NCBI GenBank assembly: GCA_015207155.1
Contig: JADEXK010000005.1
Location: 79,410-143,409, forward strand
Length of the DNA stretch: 64,000 nt
Source: Nostocales cyanobacterium LEGE 11386
GTDB taxonomy: Bacteria > Cyanobacteriota > Cyanobacteriia > Cyanobacteriales > Nostocaceae
Direction: 5' to 3'
Shown: positions 45,258-54,656 of the stretch, piece by piece
How the letters are laid out: each line of letters starts with the position of its first letter
Position numbering within the stretch: the first letter of the stretch is position 1
The notes under the pieces: generated by a model
The model's input: only the letters and a program-made list of their open reading frames with translations
What the model was told of the DNA's origin: nothing
Databases searched by the model: none
Program-made: the position numbers and the translations under genes

Positions 45258-46133
45258 TCAGGCTTTACGGGTTGCAACACAAAATAACGATAATGCTGCC
45301 TCTGGTAAGTCAGGATTTATCCCTGATAATTTCTGAGCTAGACGGCACTTCCAAAAAGATCGTCCATAATTGCCCTTCAGCACCTCTGCTCCCACTGTGT
45401 GGTTATGAGGATATAGGTTAACTTTAAACCCAAGCGGTTCTAGTACCTCATGGTATAGTTCAGGTGTTACACCATCACCAGGTTTGTGATGTACTTCCGT
45501 TGCTAAACTCCAGTACTGTTCCTCATTGGTAGAATGTCCACCCCTTCTGAACTGCCGATATATTGGCAGCCGTGCTTGCCAAAGCAGGAGACCTAAACCT
45601 CGCAATTGATAGGCAGTGCGTTGAGGATCATGATCTGTGATTAACAATCCGCCAGGACAAACTAAGCGTGCCGCTTCCGCCAATACTTTTGCCATATCGT
45701 CACAATGATGTAAGCAGGCGTTAGCTATCACAATATCGGCAAAACCAGAAATAAATGGCAGATTTTGGGCATCTGCCAAAATAGGGGTATAACCAATAGT
45801 TTGAGCCATTTTCAGTGCGCCGTGAGATACATCTACGCCAATTAATAGCCGAGGTTCACCGCAACTTTCCTTCAATGATGCATAGACATTGCCAGGACCA
45901 CAACCGATGTCCACAACAATTTTTCCTTGCCAATTACCAATAACTGCCTGCCATAAATTGATAAATTCTTGATCCCTGTGACAGGCTAAAAAATAATTGT
46001 TTGCCCATTCTGGATTGCCAAAGTAATAACTATTTGCTGCGATAGCTGGTGTTACATTTTGGATTTTACAAACCAGAATATCTTCATTCCATCTATCAAC
46101 TTTATTTGCTGATAACAAGTATTCTTGTAACAC
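45258..46133 (-). CDS. Class I SAM-dependent methyltransferase
   Basis: The 291-residue protein has motif I KIVVDIGCGPGNVYASL (about 71-87), the acidic LIGVDVSHGALKMA (about 95-108), motif II ADIVIANACLHHCDD (about 132-146) and RLVCPGGLLITDHDP (about 156-170), a Methyltransf_11-type core. The C-terminal 100 residues probably bind acceptor. The start is a GTG at 46133. It is on the opposite strand to the cluster and may act on a polysaccharide, lipid or quinone; context alone does not decide. Confidence 0.88.
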   Translation of the reverse strand: MLQEYLLSANKVDRWNEDILVCKIQNVTPAIAANSYYFGNPEWANNYFLACHRDQEFINLWQAVIGNWQGKIVVDIGCGPGNVYASLKESCGEPRLLIGVDVSHGALKMAQTIGYTPILADAQNLPFISGFADIVIANACLHHCDDMAKVLAEAARLVCPGGLLITDHDPQRTAYQLRGLGLLLWQARLPIYRQFRRGGHSTNEEQYWSLATEVHHKPGDGVTPELYHEVLEPLGFKVNLYPHNHTVGAEVLKGNYGRSFWKCRLAQKLSGINPDLPEAALSLFCVATRKA

Positions 46134-46350
46134 TGTTTTTAAGGATAATCTTTATGTAATAAATGCTTAAAAATTGATTAACTAAATGATGATAAAATAA
46201 ATCCTCATAAATGTCAAAAAACTAAAAAACAACAAAAATAGTTAGGAAAAAACATGAGGATGCAGAATAAATTTACAATAAGTTAGAAAAATATCAAATT
46301 GATAATTTAAATAATATTTAAGTTAATCTACAGAAGGAAATTAGACTATC

Positions 46351-46935
46351 GTGAAGTGGTATGATCGCCGCAAACTTAAAAAATACTGGTTTTTAGCGAT
46401 AACAGGGTTTATTTTTTCACTACTACTAATCATTCCAGTACGGTTAGCGATCGCAATTAACCAAGCACCCCAACCCCAAGCATTTTTTATCTTAGGTGGC
46501 GAGCCAGCTAGAGAAAAATCGGCTGCTGAACTAGCTCGTTGGTATCCATCTTTAGATATCTGGGTGTCTTCTCCTCCCAACCTCAAGCAAACACGTAAAA
46601 CTTTTCAAGCTGTAAATATACCTGATACACAAGTAAATATTGACATGCGTGCTATTGACACAGTTACCAACTTCACTAGCCTCGTTGCTGACTTTAAACA
46701 ACGGCAAATTCAACACCTCTATCTCATTACTTCCGATTTTCACATGCCTAGAGCCAAGGCGATCGCGATCATTGTCCTGGGTAGCCAAGGTATTGCCTTC
46801 ACGCCGATTTCTGTGCCATCCAAGCACCCCGAAGAATCCACCATCCGCATCGTTCGTGATGTTGTTCGCTCTCTTGTTTGGGTTTTTACAGGTCGTACAG
46901 GAGCAAGTTTTAAAACTATTATTGATGAACCGTAA
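46351..46935 (+). CDS. YdcF/ElyC-like DUF218 membrane-anchored protein
   Basis: The 194-residue protein has an N-terminal basic region and one membrane helix (YWFLAITGFIFSLLLIIPV, about 12-30). A DUF218 domain follows with FFILGGEPAREKSAAELARW (about 46-65), DTVTNFTSLV (about 103-112) and LITSDFHMPRAKAI (about 125-138). ElyC/SanA proteins affect envelope polysaccharide or undecaprenyl-phosphate use. The start is a GTG at 46351 after AGAAGGA. It overlaps the acyltransferase gene, so they are translationally coupled. Confidence 0.85.
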   Translation: MKWYDRRKLKKYWFLAITGFIFSLLLIIPVRLAIAINQAPQPQAFFILGGEPAREKSAAELARWYPSLDIWVSSPPNLKQTRKTFQAVNIPDTQVNIDMRAIDTVTNFTSLVADFKQRQIQHLYLITSDFHMPRAKAIAIIVLGSQGIAFTPISVPSKHPEESTIRIVRDVVRSLVWVFTGRTGASFKTIIDEP

Positions 46936-47476
46936 TATGCGTTTAGATAAATACACGCTTGGGAATTATACTCCAGGTGCGCCCTATTGGAAACAATTTT
47001 TATGGTACTTTTTAGGATCTCCATTAGTAGAAAATCGCTTATTCCCCATTTCAGCTTTCAAGGTTTTTGTCCTGCGTTTATTTGGGGCCCAAATTGGTCA
47101 AGGTGTTCGCATTAAGCCTGGAGTGCGAGTGAAGTTTCCCTGGAGGTTAACTATTGGCGATTATGTTTGGATTGGAGAAAATACTTGGATAGACAACCTC
47201 GCTCATGTCACTATAGAAAGTCATGTTTGCCTGTCCCAAAACGTTTATCTCTGCACCGGAAATCATGACTGGAATCATCCCCATTTTCAACTAATTACTG
47301 CCCCAATTTATATTCAGCAAAGTAGTTGGATTGCAGCCAAGTCAGTAATTGGCCCTGGAGTTACTGTTGGTCACGGAGCCGTGCTAGCCTTAGGTGGAGT
47401 TACCGGGCGTTCCTTAGAGCCGATGATCGTTTATGCAGGTAATCCAGCCCAACCCATTAAGCAACGAAAGCTGTAG
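46925..47476 (+). CDS. WcaF-like hexapeptide acyltransferase
   Basis: The 183-residue protein has LDKYTLGNYTPGAPYWKQFL (about 7-26), the classic start of the colanic-acid acetyltransferase WcaF family. Left-handed beta-helix turns follow (GQGVRIKPGVRVKF, GDYVWIGENTWIDN, IESHVCLSQNVYL) with the catalytic His in LCTGNHDWNHPHF. It probably O-acetylates a sugar of the polysaccharide using acetyl-CoA. ATG at 46925 overlaps the previous stop by 11 bp; an ATG at 46937 is equally possible. A longer upstream extension of this frame is spurious. Confidence 0.88.
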   Translation: MNRNMRLDKYTLGNYTPGAPYWKQFLWYFLGSPLVENRLFPISAFKVFVLRLFGAQIGQGVRIKPGVRVKFPWRLTIGDYVWIGENTWIDNLAHVTIESHVCLSQNVYLCTGNHDWNHPHFQLITAPIYIQQSSWIAAKSVIGPGVTVGHGAVLALGGVTGRSLEPMIVYAGNPAQPIKQRKL

Positions 47477-47495
47477 TCAGTAATAAAAAATGTTT

Positions 47496-47521
47496 GTTCG
47501 TAGTCAGGACTTTAGTCCTGG
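47496..47521 (+). repeat. Partial copy of the GTTCGTAGT palindromic element
   Basis: GTTCGTAGTCAGGACTTTAG and TCCTGG match the start of the element at 3618. The right end is missing, so this is a truncated copy just after the acyltransferase gene. Confidence 0.6.
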
Positions 47522-47671
47522 TTTTAGGGACTGTAGACGCAGCAGCTAGAGTAATTCCCAATATAGACTGTGTCTTATACGATGACTTGGCAGACACCAT
47601 CTCATACAAAATCGGTGCAGGTTGACTGCACCGATCGCACAATTTAACTTTAATTGCACCTGACATTTCCC

Positions 47672-48748
47672 TCACGCCAACGCTGAAGCTTGGGGTTTGG
47701 CAAAAATCATCCGTCCGGCGGAGGTTTGCAAAGCACTGGTAACTACTACGCGCACTTCACCACCTACGTAACTACTACCTTCCTCAACAACAACCATTGT
47801 GCCATCGTCTAAATAGCCAACCCCTTGACTCGGTTCTTTGCCTTCCTTGAGAATCTTTAGGTCAAGATTATCACCAGGTAAGTAAGTAGAACGCACAGCA
47901 TTGACTAAATCATTGACATTCAACACAGGTACTTTTTGTACACTAGCAACTTTAGATAAGTTGTAATCGTTGGTAAGCAATGTCCCGTTGATTTCTTGGG
48001 CAAACCGCACCAATTTTGCATCTACTGTGGCAATATCTTCATAATCCACAGGATTAATCAAGATGCGCTCAGGGTAATCTTTCTTAATCCGGTTGAGAAT
48101 CTCTAATCCGCGCCGTCCCCGTACCCGCTTTTGGTCTTTGCTGGCATCGGCTACTTGTTGTAATTCCTGCAAGACAAATTGTGGCACAATAATTTGCCCT
48201 TCCAAAAACCCTGTTTCTAGTAGTGCTTCAATGCGACCATCAATAATACAACTAGTATCTAAAACTTTGGTATGAGCAGGTTTTAGTGTTCCTTCCACAA
48301 CCATTGTTTCCACTGTGTTGGGATTAATGAACCGCAATAAACCTCGTCCGTGGGTATCTGCTAAATTCATCCCAGTCACAGCAAGTAGAATACTACCGAC
48401 GACTGCCACTAGTGGCTTAATAAAGCCAAAATCCGCCGGGATGGGTAGCAAAAATAATGGAGCCAGCATTAGGTTCGCTAACAATAGCCCGATGACTAAG
48501 CCAATGGCACGAGTTAAAATCATTTCCAGAGGCATTTCTCGGACTTGTGTTTCTAGACGACGATATGAAGTCTGAAAACTCAGTCCTACTGCACCGCCAA
48601 TAATAGCGGCAAAGACGGCAACAACTAAGCGTAAAGCTTCTAAGTTTGTTACCCCATCTAGCGAGCCATCGGGTAGTAGTTCAATGCTGTAGAACCCTAT
48701 TCCCGCCGCAGCTAGGATAAATGAGAGAATGATAATAGCATCCAGCAT
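47672..48748 (-). CDS. PIN/TRAM domain membrane protein (YacL-like)
   Basis: The 358-residue protein has four hydrophobic segments (about 3-22, 42-60, 83-102, 110-130), then a PIN nuclease-like domain starting VLDTSCIIDGRIEALLETG (about 164-182), with acidic residues also in TLLTNDYNLSKVA (about 258-270). A C-terminal TRAM domain follows (SQGVGYLDDGTMVVVEEG and onwards, about 303-350) that binds RNA. The PIN acidic residues are present, so ribonuclease activity is possible. This architecture is conserved in cyanobacteria and Firmicutes, but the target is not known. ATG at 48748. Confidence 0.9.
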   Translation of the reverse strand: MLDAIIILSFILAAAGIGFYSIELLPDGSLDGVTNLEALRLVVAVFAAIIGGAVGLSFQTSYRRLETQVREMPLEMILTRAIGLVIGLLLANLMLAPLFLLPIPADFGFIKPLVAVVGSILLAVTGMNLADTHGRGLLRFINPNTVETMVVEGTLKPAHTKVLDTSCIIDGRIEALLETGFLEGQIIVPQFVLQELQQVADASKDQKRVRGRRGLEILNRIKKDYPERILINPVDYEDIATVDAKLVRFAQEINGTLLTNDYNLSKVASVQKVPVLNVNDLVNAVRSTYLPGDNLDLKILKEGKEPSQGVGYLDDGTMVVVEEGSSYVGGEVRVVVTSALQTSAGRMIFAKPQASALA

Positions 48749-48999
48749 AGTTGTGTTGTTTTCCTGCGATTGTGTGACCCAATAAAGTCAAGTATTTTTT
48801 ATGTCCTCGGTAAAGAAGATTAATCAATATTGACTTACACTAGGGGTTTAAGCAGGGAATATCTGCAAATATTATAACTAAAGTGTTTTCTCTTAATATT
48901 TTTCACGATTTTGTTGTAAAACGATAAAAACTTGTAAAAAAACTATTTATTTTCACTGTTTCTAATTCTCAATTGGATTAATTAATTCTTTCTAAAATA

Positions 49000-50193
49000 A
49001 TGAGTCAAAGCGTTAATGTTTCTGGCATTGCCAGTTCTGCTTATGTACATATTCCCTTTTGCAGACGGCGGTGTTTTTATTGTGATTTCCCTGTGTCTGT
49101 GATTGGCGATCGCCTGCGGGGAGAAACATCTGGTACTATCAGCCAATATGTTGAAACTTTGTGTGCAGAAATTGCCATCACACCAGCTTTAGGTCAACCT
49201 TTGAAGACAATTTTCTTTGGTGGTGGGACTCCTTCGTTACTTTCAATAGAGCAGTTACAACGGATCTTGGCAACGCTAGAGAGACATTTTGGCATTGCTT
49301 CTGGAGTAGAAATTTCTTTGGAAGTAGACCCAGGTACGTTTGATTTAGCACATATATCAGGCTACCGTAGCGCTGGCGTGAACCGGGTAAGTTTGGGTGT
49401 ACAAGCCTTTCAAGCAGAATTATTGCAAGTTGCGGGGCGATCGCACTCAGTTGCAGATATTTTGTCATCTGTGGAATTAATCCACCAAGTCGAAATTGCC
49501 GAATTTAGCTTAGACTTGATTTCCGGTTTACCGCATCAATCGCTAGATCAATGGCAGGATTCTTTAAATCAAGCCGTGGCGCTGATGCCAACTCACATCT
49601 CCATTTATGACCTAACCATTGAACCGGGGACTGCTTTTGGTCGTTACTACAAACCTGGTGATCATCCTTTGCCAACGGATGAAATCACGGTGCAAATGTA
49701 CCAAATGGGACAGCAAGTTTTAACTAATGCAGGTTATGACCATTATGAAATTTCCAACTATGCTCTTCCTGGACATCAATGTCGGCATAATCGAGTTTAT
49801 TGGGAAAACCGCCCTTATTATGGCTTTGGCATGGGTGCAGCGAGTTATATCCAGGGAAAACGCTTCACTCGTCCGCGTAAGACTCTTGAGTATTACCAGT
49901 GGGTGCAAGCTGGTGCTGTGATTGATTGCCCAGCCACGCCCCCAGAAGAAGTTTTGTTAGAAACCTTGATGTTGGGGTTACGTTTGGCAGAAGGTGTGAG
50001 TTTGGTAATGTTGGCAGAGAAGTTTGGGGAAGCGCAAGTCGAGGAGATTCGCCAGTGTTTACGAGTGTATTTTGAGAAAGGTTGGGTAGAAGTGCTAGGA
50101 GAAAGGTTGCGTTTGAGTGATCCCCAAGGATTTTTGTTTTCTAATGTAGTGTTAGCGGATTTGTTTAATCGGTTCACCTTAACTCAGTGCTGA
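49000..50193 (+). CDS. hemW: HemW-like radical SAM heme chaperone
   Basis: The 397-residue radical SAM protein begins with YVHIPFCRRRCFYCDFPV, the CX3CX2C cluster motif (Cys22, 26, 29). It continues with IFFGGGTPSLLS (about 69-80), SLEVDPGTFD and VSLGVQAFQ, all shared with HemW. HemW carries and inserts heme and is not the oxygen-independent coproporphyrinogen oxidase HemN; the absence of the HemN C-terminal extension agrees. The last codons (LTQC and stop) are made by the first STRR unit. ATG at 49000. Confidence 0.9.
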   Translation: MSQSVNVSGIASSAYVHIPFCRRRCFYCDFPVSVIGDRLRGETSGTISQYVETLCAEIAITPALGQPLKTIFFGGGTPSLLSIEQLQRILATLERHFGIASGVEISLEVDPGTFDLAHISGYRSAGVNRVSLGVQAFQAELLQVAGRSHSVADILSSVELIHQVEIAEFSLDLISGLPHQSLDQWQDSLNQAVALMPTHISIYDLTIEPGTAFGRYYKPGDHPLPTDEITVQMYQMGQQVLTNAGYDHYEISNYALPGHQCRHNRVYWENRPYYGFGMGAASYIQGKRFTRPRKTLEYYQWVQAGAVIDCPATPPEEVLLETLMLGLRLAEGVSLVMLAEKFGEAQVEEIRQCLRVYFEKGWVEVLGERLRLSDPQGFLFSNVVLADLFNRFTLTQC

Positions 50194-50279
50194 GTGCCTT
50201 TCTGAGTGCTGAGTGCTGGTGCTGAGTGCTGAGTACTGAGTGCTGAGTAAGAAAAAGAGTACTCTGCACTCTCTCACTC
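50183..50279. repeat. STRR array (GTGCTGA heptamers)
   Basis: CAGTGCTGAGTGC units are repeated about eight times and followed by GTAAGAAAAAGAGT, the inverted spacer of the array at 14978. The array begins in the hemW 3' codons and provides its TGA stop. Confidence 0.8.
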
Positions 50280-50785
50280 GGTAAATGCCCTGCCCCTCGT
50301 GGGCGGAATCTGATAATCGGGAGAAGGTTGATACCACGTGAAGTGTGAGCGGTCTTTTAACTCAGCACTCTTCACTTGAAAGATGGAAAACGGGCGCAGC
50401 AGGATTCGAACCTGCGACCATCCGCTTAGAAGGCGGATGCTCTATCCACTGAGCTATGCGCCCAAACAAAATTCGTGGCTCCCAAAAGAGTCACTTGTAC
50501 AATTATATCGTTTCTCCCTACCAAGAGCAATCAAAATTGCAGATTTCTGGTCAGCAAGGCTATGATTCAAGTCGCTAGTTATGCGATTTACACTAAAAAT
50601 GCAGCAAATAGGCCATTGATTAGCTATATTGTGGGTCAATTCCTTTATTTGTGTGTTGGTGTAGGTAGCGATCGCACTGCTTACCCAAATAGCACCTTAG
50701 GTAATCGCACTCTTGGCGATGCTACAAATCGGAATTATAGATTGCATATCCACAAAGCCCCTGTGAGGAGTTATTTGCTAGTGCC
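50280..50785. other. Intergenic region containing tRNA-Arg
   Basis: Apart from the tRNA gene (50391-50463), these bases hold no supported gene. Frames crossing the tRNA are artefacts of its sequence. An inverted pair of GC-rich stretches at 50290-50350 could form structure, but I assign no function. Confidence 0.5.
50391..50463 (-). tRNA. tRNA-Arg (anticodon TCT)
   Basis: Read on the minus strand, GGGCGCA pairs with TGCGCCC as the acceptor stem. The D arm is AGCTCAGTGGATAGAGC, the anticodon stem-loop is TCCGC-CTTCTAA-GCGGA with TCT at positions 34-36, and the T arm is GCAGG-TTCGAAT-CCTGC. The discriminator is G and the CCA end is not encoded. It reads AGA codons. Confidence 0.97.
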
Positions 50786-51445
50786 ATGTTTATTCTCAAA
50801 CGGCAGGATGTTGAAATATCGAGTATTCAGCACCCAAAACGGGATCAGCAAGTGCCGATCCTCAATTATCAGGGGCAAACCTTTCGCTTGATTAGCGTCT
50901 TCAAAGCTAGCCAAGAAGAAGAAGCTAGAGCCTTGTGGAGAGAATTAACCGATCACCGAGGTAAAGCCTGTGTCTTGCTGGAAGAACCCGATCGCTTTAG
51001 TGTTTGGGGAAAAGTCCGTTTAGATCAGCTAGGTAGTGACACGGGTAGCCATAGCCAGCGAGGTATTTATATTCAAGCCAGTTTATTGCTGCTGCAAGCA
51101 GTTTATCTGGACATTGAAGAGTTTTTAGGGACTCGGCAAGCGGTACTCTTTGAGAAAGATATTGCCCAAGTTTTGCGACAGCCACAATTTCCTGAAGCAT
51201 CTTCCCCAGAGGTCGTCAAACACTTGATGACGACGAACCCCCTAGAGGCGGCTAAACTTCCTCCTTGGCAAGAAAATCATGTAATTAGCTTCCTGCAAGA
51301 ACTACATAAACTCGGAAAAACCTATTTTGGCAATGCTAACTTTGCCCATCAAGTTACTGACAGGTTACAAGATATGCCAGAAGCCGAGCGATCGCTGTTT
51401 ATCAGTTGGCTAAATCAATCTTCACTGAGTAAACTGTGGCAATAG
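50786..51445 (+). CDS. Conserved cyanobacterial protein of unknown function
   Basis: The 219-residue soluble protein has an N-terminal beta-rich part (FILKRQDVEISSIQHPKRDQ, then LISVFKASQEEEARALWREL) and a helical C-terminus (NHVISFLQELHKLGKTYFGN; AERSLFISWLNQSSLSKLWQ). There are no transmembrane or catalytic motifs that I recognise. The start is the ATG at 50786. The protein-like composition and the position in front of a conserved gene string argue that it is real. Confidence 0.75.
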   Translation: MFILKRQDVEISSIQHPKRDQQVPILNYQGQTFRLISVFKASQEEEARALWRELTDHRGKACVLLEEPDRFSVWGKVRLDQLGSDTGSHSQRGIYIQASLLLLQAVYLDIEEFLGTRQAVLFEKDIAQVLRQPQFPEASSPEVVKHLMTTNPLEAAKLPPWQENHVISFLQELHKLGKTYFGNANFAHQVTDRLQDMPEAERSLFISWLNQSSLSKLWQ

Positions 51446-51568
51446 CATGGAAAGTGGGAAAAAACTGCGGCTAGTGGTATTTGCTCTTGGCGTTCACTGG
51501 TGCATCCGCTACCCACGCATTCTTGTACACCAACATCCTGCCGAGTGCATTTACAATAGTCAATTCCT

Positions 51569-52420
51569 ATGAGTACCTCTGACAACAATTCCTCCCGTTC
51601 GCAATCCCTGCTCACCAATCAAAACATTATCTTGGCTAGCATCGGCTGGGGTGTGCTGGCACTGTTATACTTTTTGTTATTTAGTGCCAAAGTTCCAGGC
51701 ACAGATGGTGTTGAAAGCCGTGCTGACTGGTATGTGATGGGGACAAATATTTTTGAAGCCTTGGCTTACTTGGGCGCAGGTGTTTTATGCTTGAGGAATT
51801 GGCAAAGTCCGCAAATTGTCAGCAGCCGGAATGTTTGGCTGGCGATCGCTATAGGTATGCTTTCTTATTTCCTGGGAGGGATATTTTTCGGTTACACAGA
51901 ACTAATTTTAGATGAAGAACCGGATGTGTCTATTGGCGATGTATTTTTTGTCCTGTCTTATATTTCCCTTGGCGTAGGCATGATTTTAGCTGTGGCTTCC
52001 AGGCGAATTAATTTAGAAAAATGGCAATGGGTAATTGTGTCGGCAATAGCAGTCTTTGGCAGCCTATTGGCATGGTGGATTTCTATGCAACATGCCGCGC
52101 CCTCAGAGCCACTAGCCACCATCTTGAATTGGTTTTACGTAGTGAGCGATGTAATTTTGTTAATTATTGCTACTACCTTATTACTAGCCTTTTGGGGAGG
52201 ACGAGTCGCTCAGTCCTGGAGAATGATTGCAGCGGCCGCGTTTTCGCTCTACATTGCAGATATGTGGTTTAAATATGCTCAAGGGCCAAACTATCAAAGT
52301 GGGGAGATACTAGAAGTGTTTTGGGTATTTAGTGGAGTTTTATTTGGTATGGGCGCTGTCTTAGAACATGACGCATCGTTGAGCAGAACTCGGCGAGAGC
52401 GTGGGCGCAAACGAGCTTAG
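51569..52420 (+). CDS. Conserved integral membrane protein
   Basis: The 283-residue protein has about seven or eight hydrophobic segments (for example IGWGVLALLYFLLF about 25-38; NVWLAIAIGMLSYFLGGIFF about 88-107; VIVSAIAVFGSLLAWW about 153-168) and ends with a very basic RTRRERGRKRA. The loop EPDVSIGDVFFVLSYI is polar and conserved-looking. I do not recognise a family with known function. It is followed after about 5 bases by the HTH gene and then cutA, so an operon is likely. Confidence 0.8.
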   Translation: MSTSDNNSSRSQSLLTNQNIILASIGWGVLALLYFLLFSAKVPGTDGVESRADWYVMGTNIFEALAYLGAGVLCLRNWQSPQIVSSRNVWLAIAIGMLSYFLGGIFFGYTELILDEEPDVSIGDVFFVLSYISLGVGMILAVASRRINLEKWQWVIVSAIAVFGSLLAWWISMQHAAPSEPLATILNWFYVVSDVILLIIATTLLLAFWGGRVAQSWRMIAAAAFSLYIADMWFKYAQGPNYQSGEILEVFWVFSGVLFGMGAVLEHDASLSRTRRERGRKRA

Positions 52421-52425
52421 AAAAT

Positions 52426-53433
52426 TTGGTGTCTACCGTGAGAAAATTAACAGATTCCGACAAGCAAGAAATTCTGAAGTTATATCGAGAAACTGCCGAA
52501 ACAACCTCAACTTTGGCGGAACACTATGGTGTGAGTAACTCGACAATTAGTCGGCTGCTCAAAAGCACCTTACCAGAAGACGAGTACGAATATCTCGTTT
52601 CTCTCAAACGTGCTGCTCGAACTCCTGAAGGCAGAGCACAGGTAAATTATGAACAGCTACCTTTGTTAACTCAGCCAGAACCAGAGAAAGAGCAGCCAAG
52701 CCAAGAAAAAGCCATTCCTCGCCTAAAATTACCAGAGGTTGAGCCACAACAAACAGTTGTAGAAGCAGAAAGCTATCCAGAGGATGAGGAAGAATTTGCA
52801 CCTTCAGTCAGACGAGTGCGCCGACGTTCCTCAGCAGAGGAAAAACCAAAGCTAAGAACCGCAAAGCGCTTAGAAATTGTCGAACCGAAGCCGCCAGAAA
52901 TAGCAAGTATTCCCAGCCCAATTTTAAAGGATGAACATCCTGAAGCAACCGTCATCGCCCAAATGCTGGGAGAAGATTTGCTAGATGAGTCAGAGGATTT
53001 ATCAGATTTAGAGGATGATTTAGACGACGAAGATTACGATGAAGATTACGACGAAGACGAAGAAGACTTAGAGGAGCCAAGACCTTTAGTTACAAGACGC
53101 AGAGTCAGTGATGCAGCTGTGCAAGTTTTACCCTTGTCAGCAGCACATTTGCCAAAAACTTGCTATCTGGTCATCGACCGAGCCTCAGAGTTAATTACTC
53201 GACCACTCAAGGATTTTGGTGACTTGGGGCAAATTCCTAGCCTAGAAACCCTGCAAAAAACTTTGCCCGTGTTTGATAACCATCGAGTGGCAAAACGCTT
53301 TTCTACCAAGCGCGATCGCGTGATTAAAGTTCCTGATAGTAAAATGTTGCATAAGGCAAGTACTCATCTACAAGCCAAGGGCATCACGCGACTGTTAATT
53401 GATGGTCAGGTCTACTCTTTGTCTATGGTCTAA
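52426..53433 (+). CDS. Helix-turn-helix protein with long acidic linker
   Basis: The 335-residue protein has an N-terminal transposase-like or resolvase-like helix-turn-helix (QEILKLYRETAETTSTLAEH followed by YGVSNSTISRLLK, about 14-47). A Pro/Glu-rich linker with an extremely acidic tract follows (DLDDEDYDEDYDEDEEDLEE, about 197-216), and a C-terminal conserved domain contains KTCYLVIDRASELITRPLKD (about 243-262). The DNA-binding part suggests a regulator or nucleoid-associated factor; no nuclease motif is present, so it is not a transposase. The start is TTG 52426 or GTG 52429. It is in an operon with the membrane protein and cutA. Confidence 0.78.
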   Translation: MVSTVRKLTDSDKQEILKLYRETAETTSTLAEHYGVSNSTISRLLKSTLPEDEYEYLVSLKRAARTPEGRAQVNYEQLPLLTQPEPEKEQPSQEKAIPRLKLPEVEPQQTVVEAESYPEDEEEFAPSVRRVRRRSSAEEKPKLRTAKRLEIVEPKPPEIASIPSPILKDEHPEATVIAQMLGEDLLDESEDLSDLEDDLDDEDYDEDYDEDEEDLEEPRPLVTRRRVSDAAVQVLPLSAAHLPKTCYLVIDRASELITRPLKDFGDLGQIPSLETLQKTLPVFDNHRVAKRFSTKRDRVIKVPDSKMLHKASTHLQAKGITRLLIDGQVYSLSMV

Positions 53434-53438
53434 AGGTT

Positions 53439-53765
53439 ATGGAGATACCTAGTAATTATGGTGTAGTCTTGGTGACAACTGCCAACATGCAAGAGGCAGA
53501 AACAATTGCTAATGCCCTTGTAGAAGCTAAACTTGCTGCTTGTGTAAGTTTTTTGCCAATCCATTCAATTTACACCTGGCAAGGAGAAATACACAAAGAG
53601 TATGAGTGGCAGTTGTTAATTAAAACTGATTTGGCGCAATTTTCCACTTTGGAAGCCAAAATCCGGGAACTACACTCTTACGAAGTATCAGAAATAATTG
53701 CTTTACCTATTGTTGCGGGTTCGCAGCCCTACTTGCAATGGATTTCTGAACAGGTTAAAAGTTAG
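53439..53765 (+). CDS. cutA: CutA1 divalent-cation tolerance / trimeric ferredoxin-like protein
   Basis: The 108-residue protein fits CutA1: GVVLVTTANMQEAETIANAL (about 8-27), LAACVSFLPIHSIYTWQGEI (about 32-51), EWQLLIKT and the conserved LHSYEVSEIIALPIVAGSQP (about 79-98). CutA1 forms very stable trimers; copper-related roles have been proposed, but its function is not settled. It starts 6 bases after the HTH gene. Confidence 0.93.
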   Translation: MEIPSNYGVVLVTTANMQEAETIANALVEAKLAACVSFLPIHSIYTWQGEIHKEYEWQLLIKTDLAQFSTLEAKIRELHSYEVSEIIALPIVAGSQPYLQWISEQVKS

Positions 53766-53766
53766 G

Positions 53767-53895
53767 AGTTATACCAATTCAAAATAGGGCCTATGGCACG
53801 CTACATGGTCAGCGCAGCTATGCCCGCAAGGGCTTGACAAAATTAAGAAAGCCAGATTTAGATCTGTTGCTTAATTTTGGTGAATTGGTATTACT
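53767..53895. mobile_element. 129-bp MITE with 15-bp terminal inverted repeats
   Basis: AGTTATACCAATTCA at 53767-53781 is inverted as TGAATTGGTATTACT at 53881-53895 (one mismatch). An internal inverted pair, AAAATTAAG and CTTAATTTT, adds structure. No reading frame. It separates cutA from the DUF2996 gene. Confidence 0.7.
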
Positions 53896-54026
53896 CTCAT
53901 CTGGCAATTTGTCGCCACCTAAACATGACTAGCTATAGCCCAGCTCTGCTATGTCAAAATGAAGATAACTTACTACCAAAAGGTGAGCTAACGCTCTGAA
54001 AGCTAGACAAAGGATTGACCTGAGCA

Positions 54027-54656
54027 ATGGCAGAAGAAAAAAATCACAATCAAGCGGGAGAAGTGGCTCCCAGCACTGTTGACAAACAGGCTCCCACTGT
54101 TGCCCAAGAAAATGCTCCCAGTACTGACGAACCAGTAGCAACAGATATCCCTACTGCCAACACGCCAGATCCCAAAGCAGCAAACCCAGAAGTTAACCCC
54201 AACGCCGCCACGCAAAAAACTGCACCACCTAAGGCAGAAAAACCCCCAGCCGCAGCTAAAGCCGCGAAAAAGGAGAAACCTCCAGCTGTGGAAGATAAGC
54301 CATTTGTAGAGTTTATGCAGCAGCACTACTTGCCAACTTTGCAAAAGGCGATCGCAGAACAAGGTGTACAAGATTTGCAACTGTCTTTTGCTAAACAGAA
54401 GCTGCCTATTGCTGGCTTTCAATCAGCAGAAGAATGCTGGCAAGTGATCGGTAGTTGGCAAAATGGTCAGCGCCAGTTTAACTTGTATTTTCCCGACGAA
54501 GATATCCAAGGGAAAAAGGGATTTTCTTGTAACGAAGGTAAAAAACCTAGCACTCTTGAGTCGTTCTTAATCGATGAGCGCAAAATTACACTTGACCTGT
54601 TAGTATTTGGCTTAGTGCAGCGTTTGAACGGTCAAAAGTGGCTAGGTAGAAATTAG
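54027..54656 (+). CDS. DUF2996 family protein
   Basis: The 209-residue protein has a low-complexity Pro/Ala/Lys-rich N-terminal half (residues 1-90), probably disordered. The folded domain begins [20 protein letters not shown] (about 91-110), with [20 protein letters not shown] (about 128-147) and [20 protein letters not shown] (about 178-197). This domain is conserved through cyanobacteria and plastids, with unknown biochemical function. Its stop overlaps the stop of the convergent TM2 gene by 4 bp. Confidence 0.85.
   Translation: MAEEKNHNQAGEVAPSTVDKQAPTVAQENAPSTDEPVATDIPTANTPDPKAANPEVNPNAATQKTAPPKAEKPPAAAKAAKKEKPPAVEDKPFVEFMQQHYLPTLQKAIAEQGVQDLQLSFAKQKLPIAGFQSAEECWQVIGSWQNGQRQFNLYFPDEDIQGKKGFSCNEGKKPSTLESFLIDERKITLDLLVFGLVQRLNGQKWLGRN

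Noticed and set aside
46640..46924. N-terminal extension of the WcaF-like acyltransferase frame
   Set aside because: The extension overlaps the YdcF-like gene in another frame and has no family similarity; the family start matches the ATG at 46925 or 46937.
50383..50565. Plus-strand 60-codon frame beginning MENGRSRIRTCDHPL
   Set aside because: It is the antisense of the tRNA-Arg gene at 50391-50463; such RTCDHPLRRR-type peptides are a well-known tRNA artefact.
52426..53433. Transposase
   Set aside because: The helix-turn-helix resembles transposase N-termini, but there is no DDE catalytic domain, the C-terminal domain is different, there are no terminal repeats, and it is in an operon with cutA.
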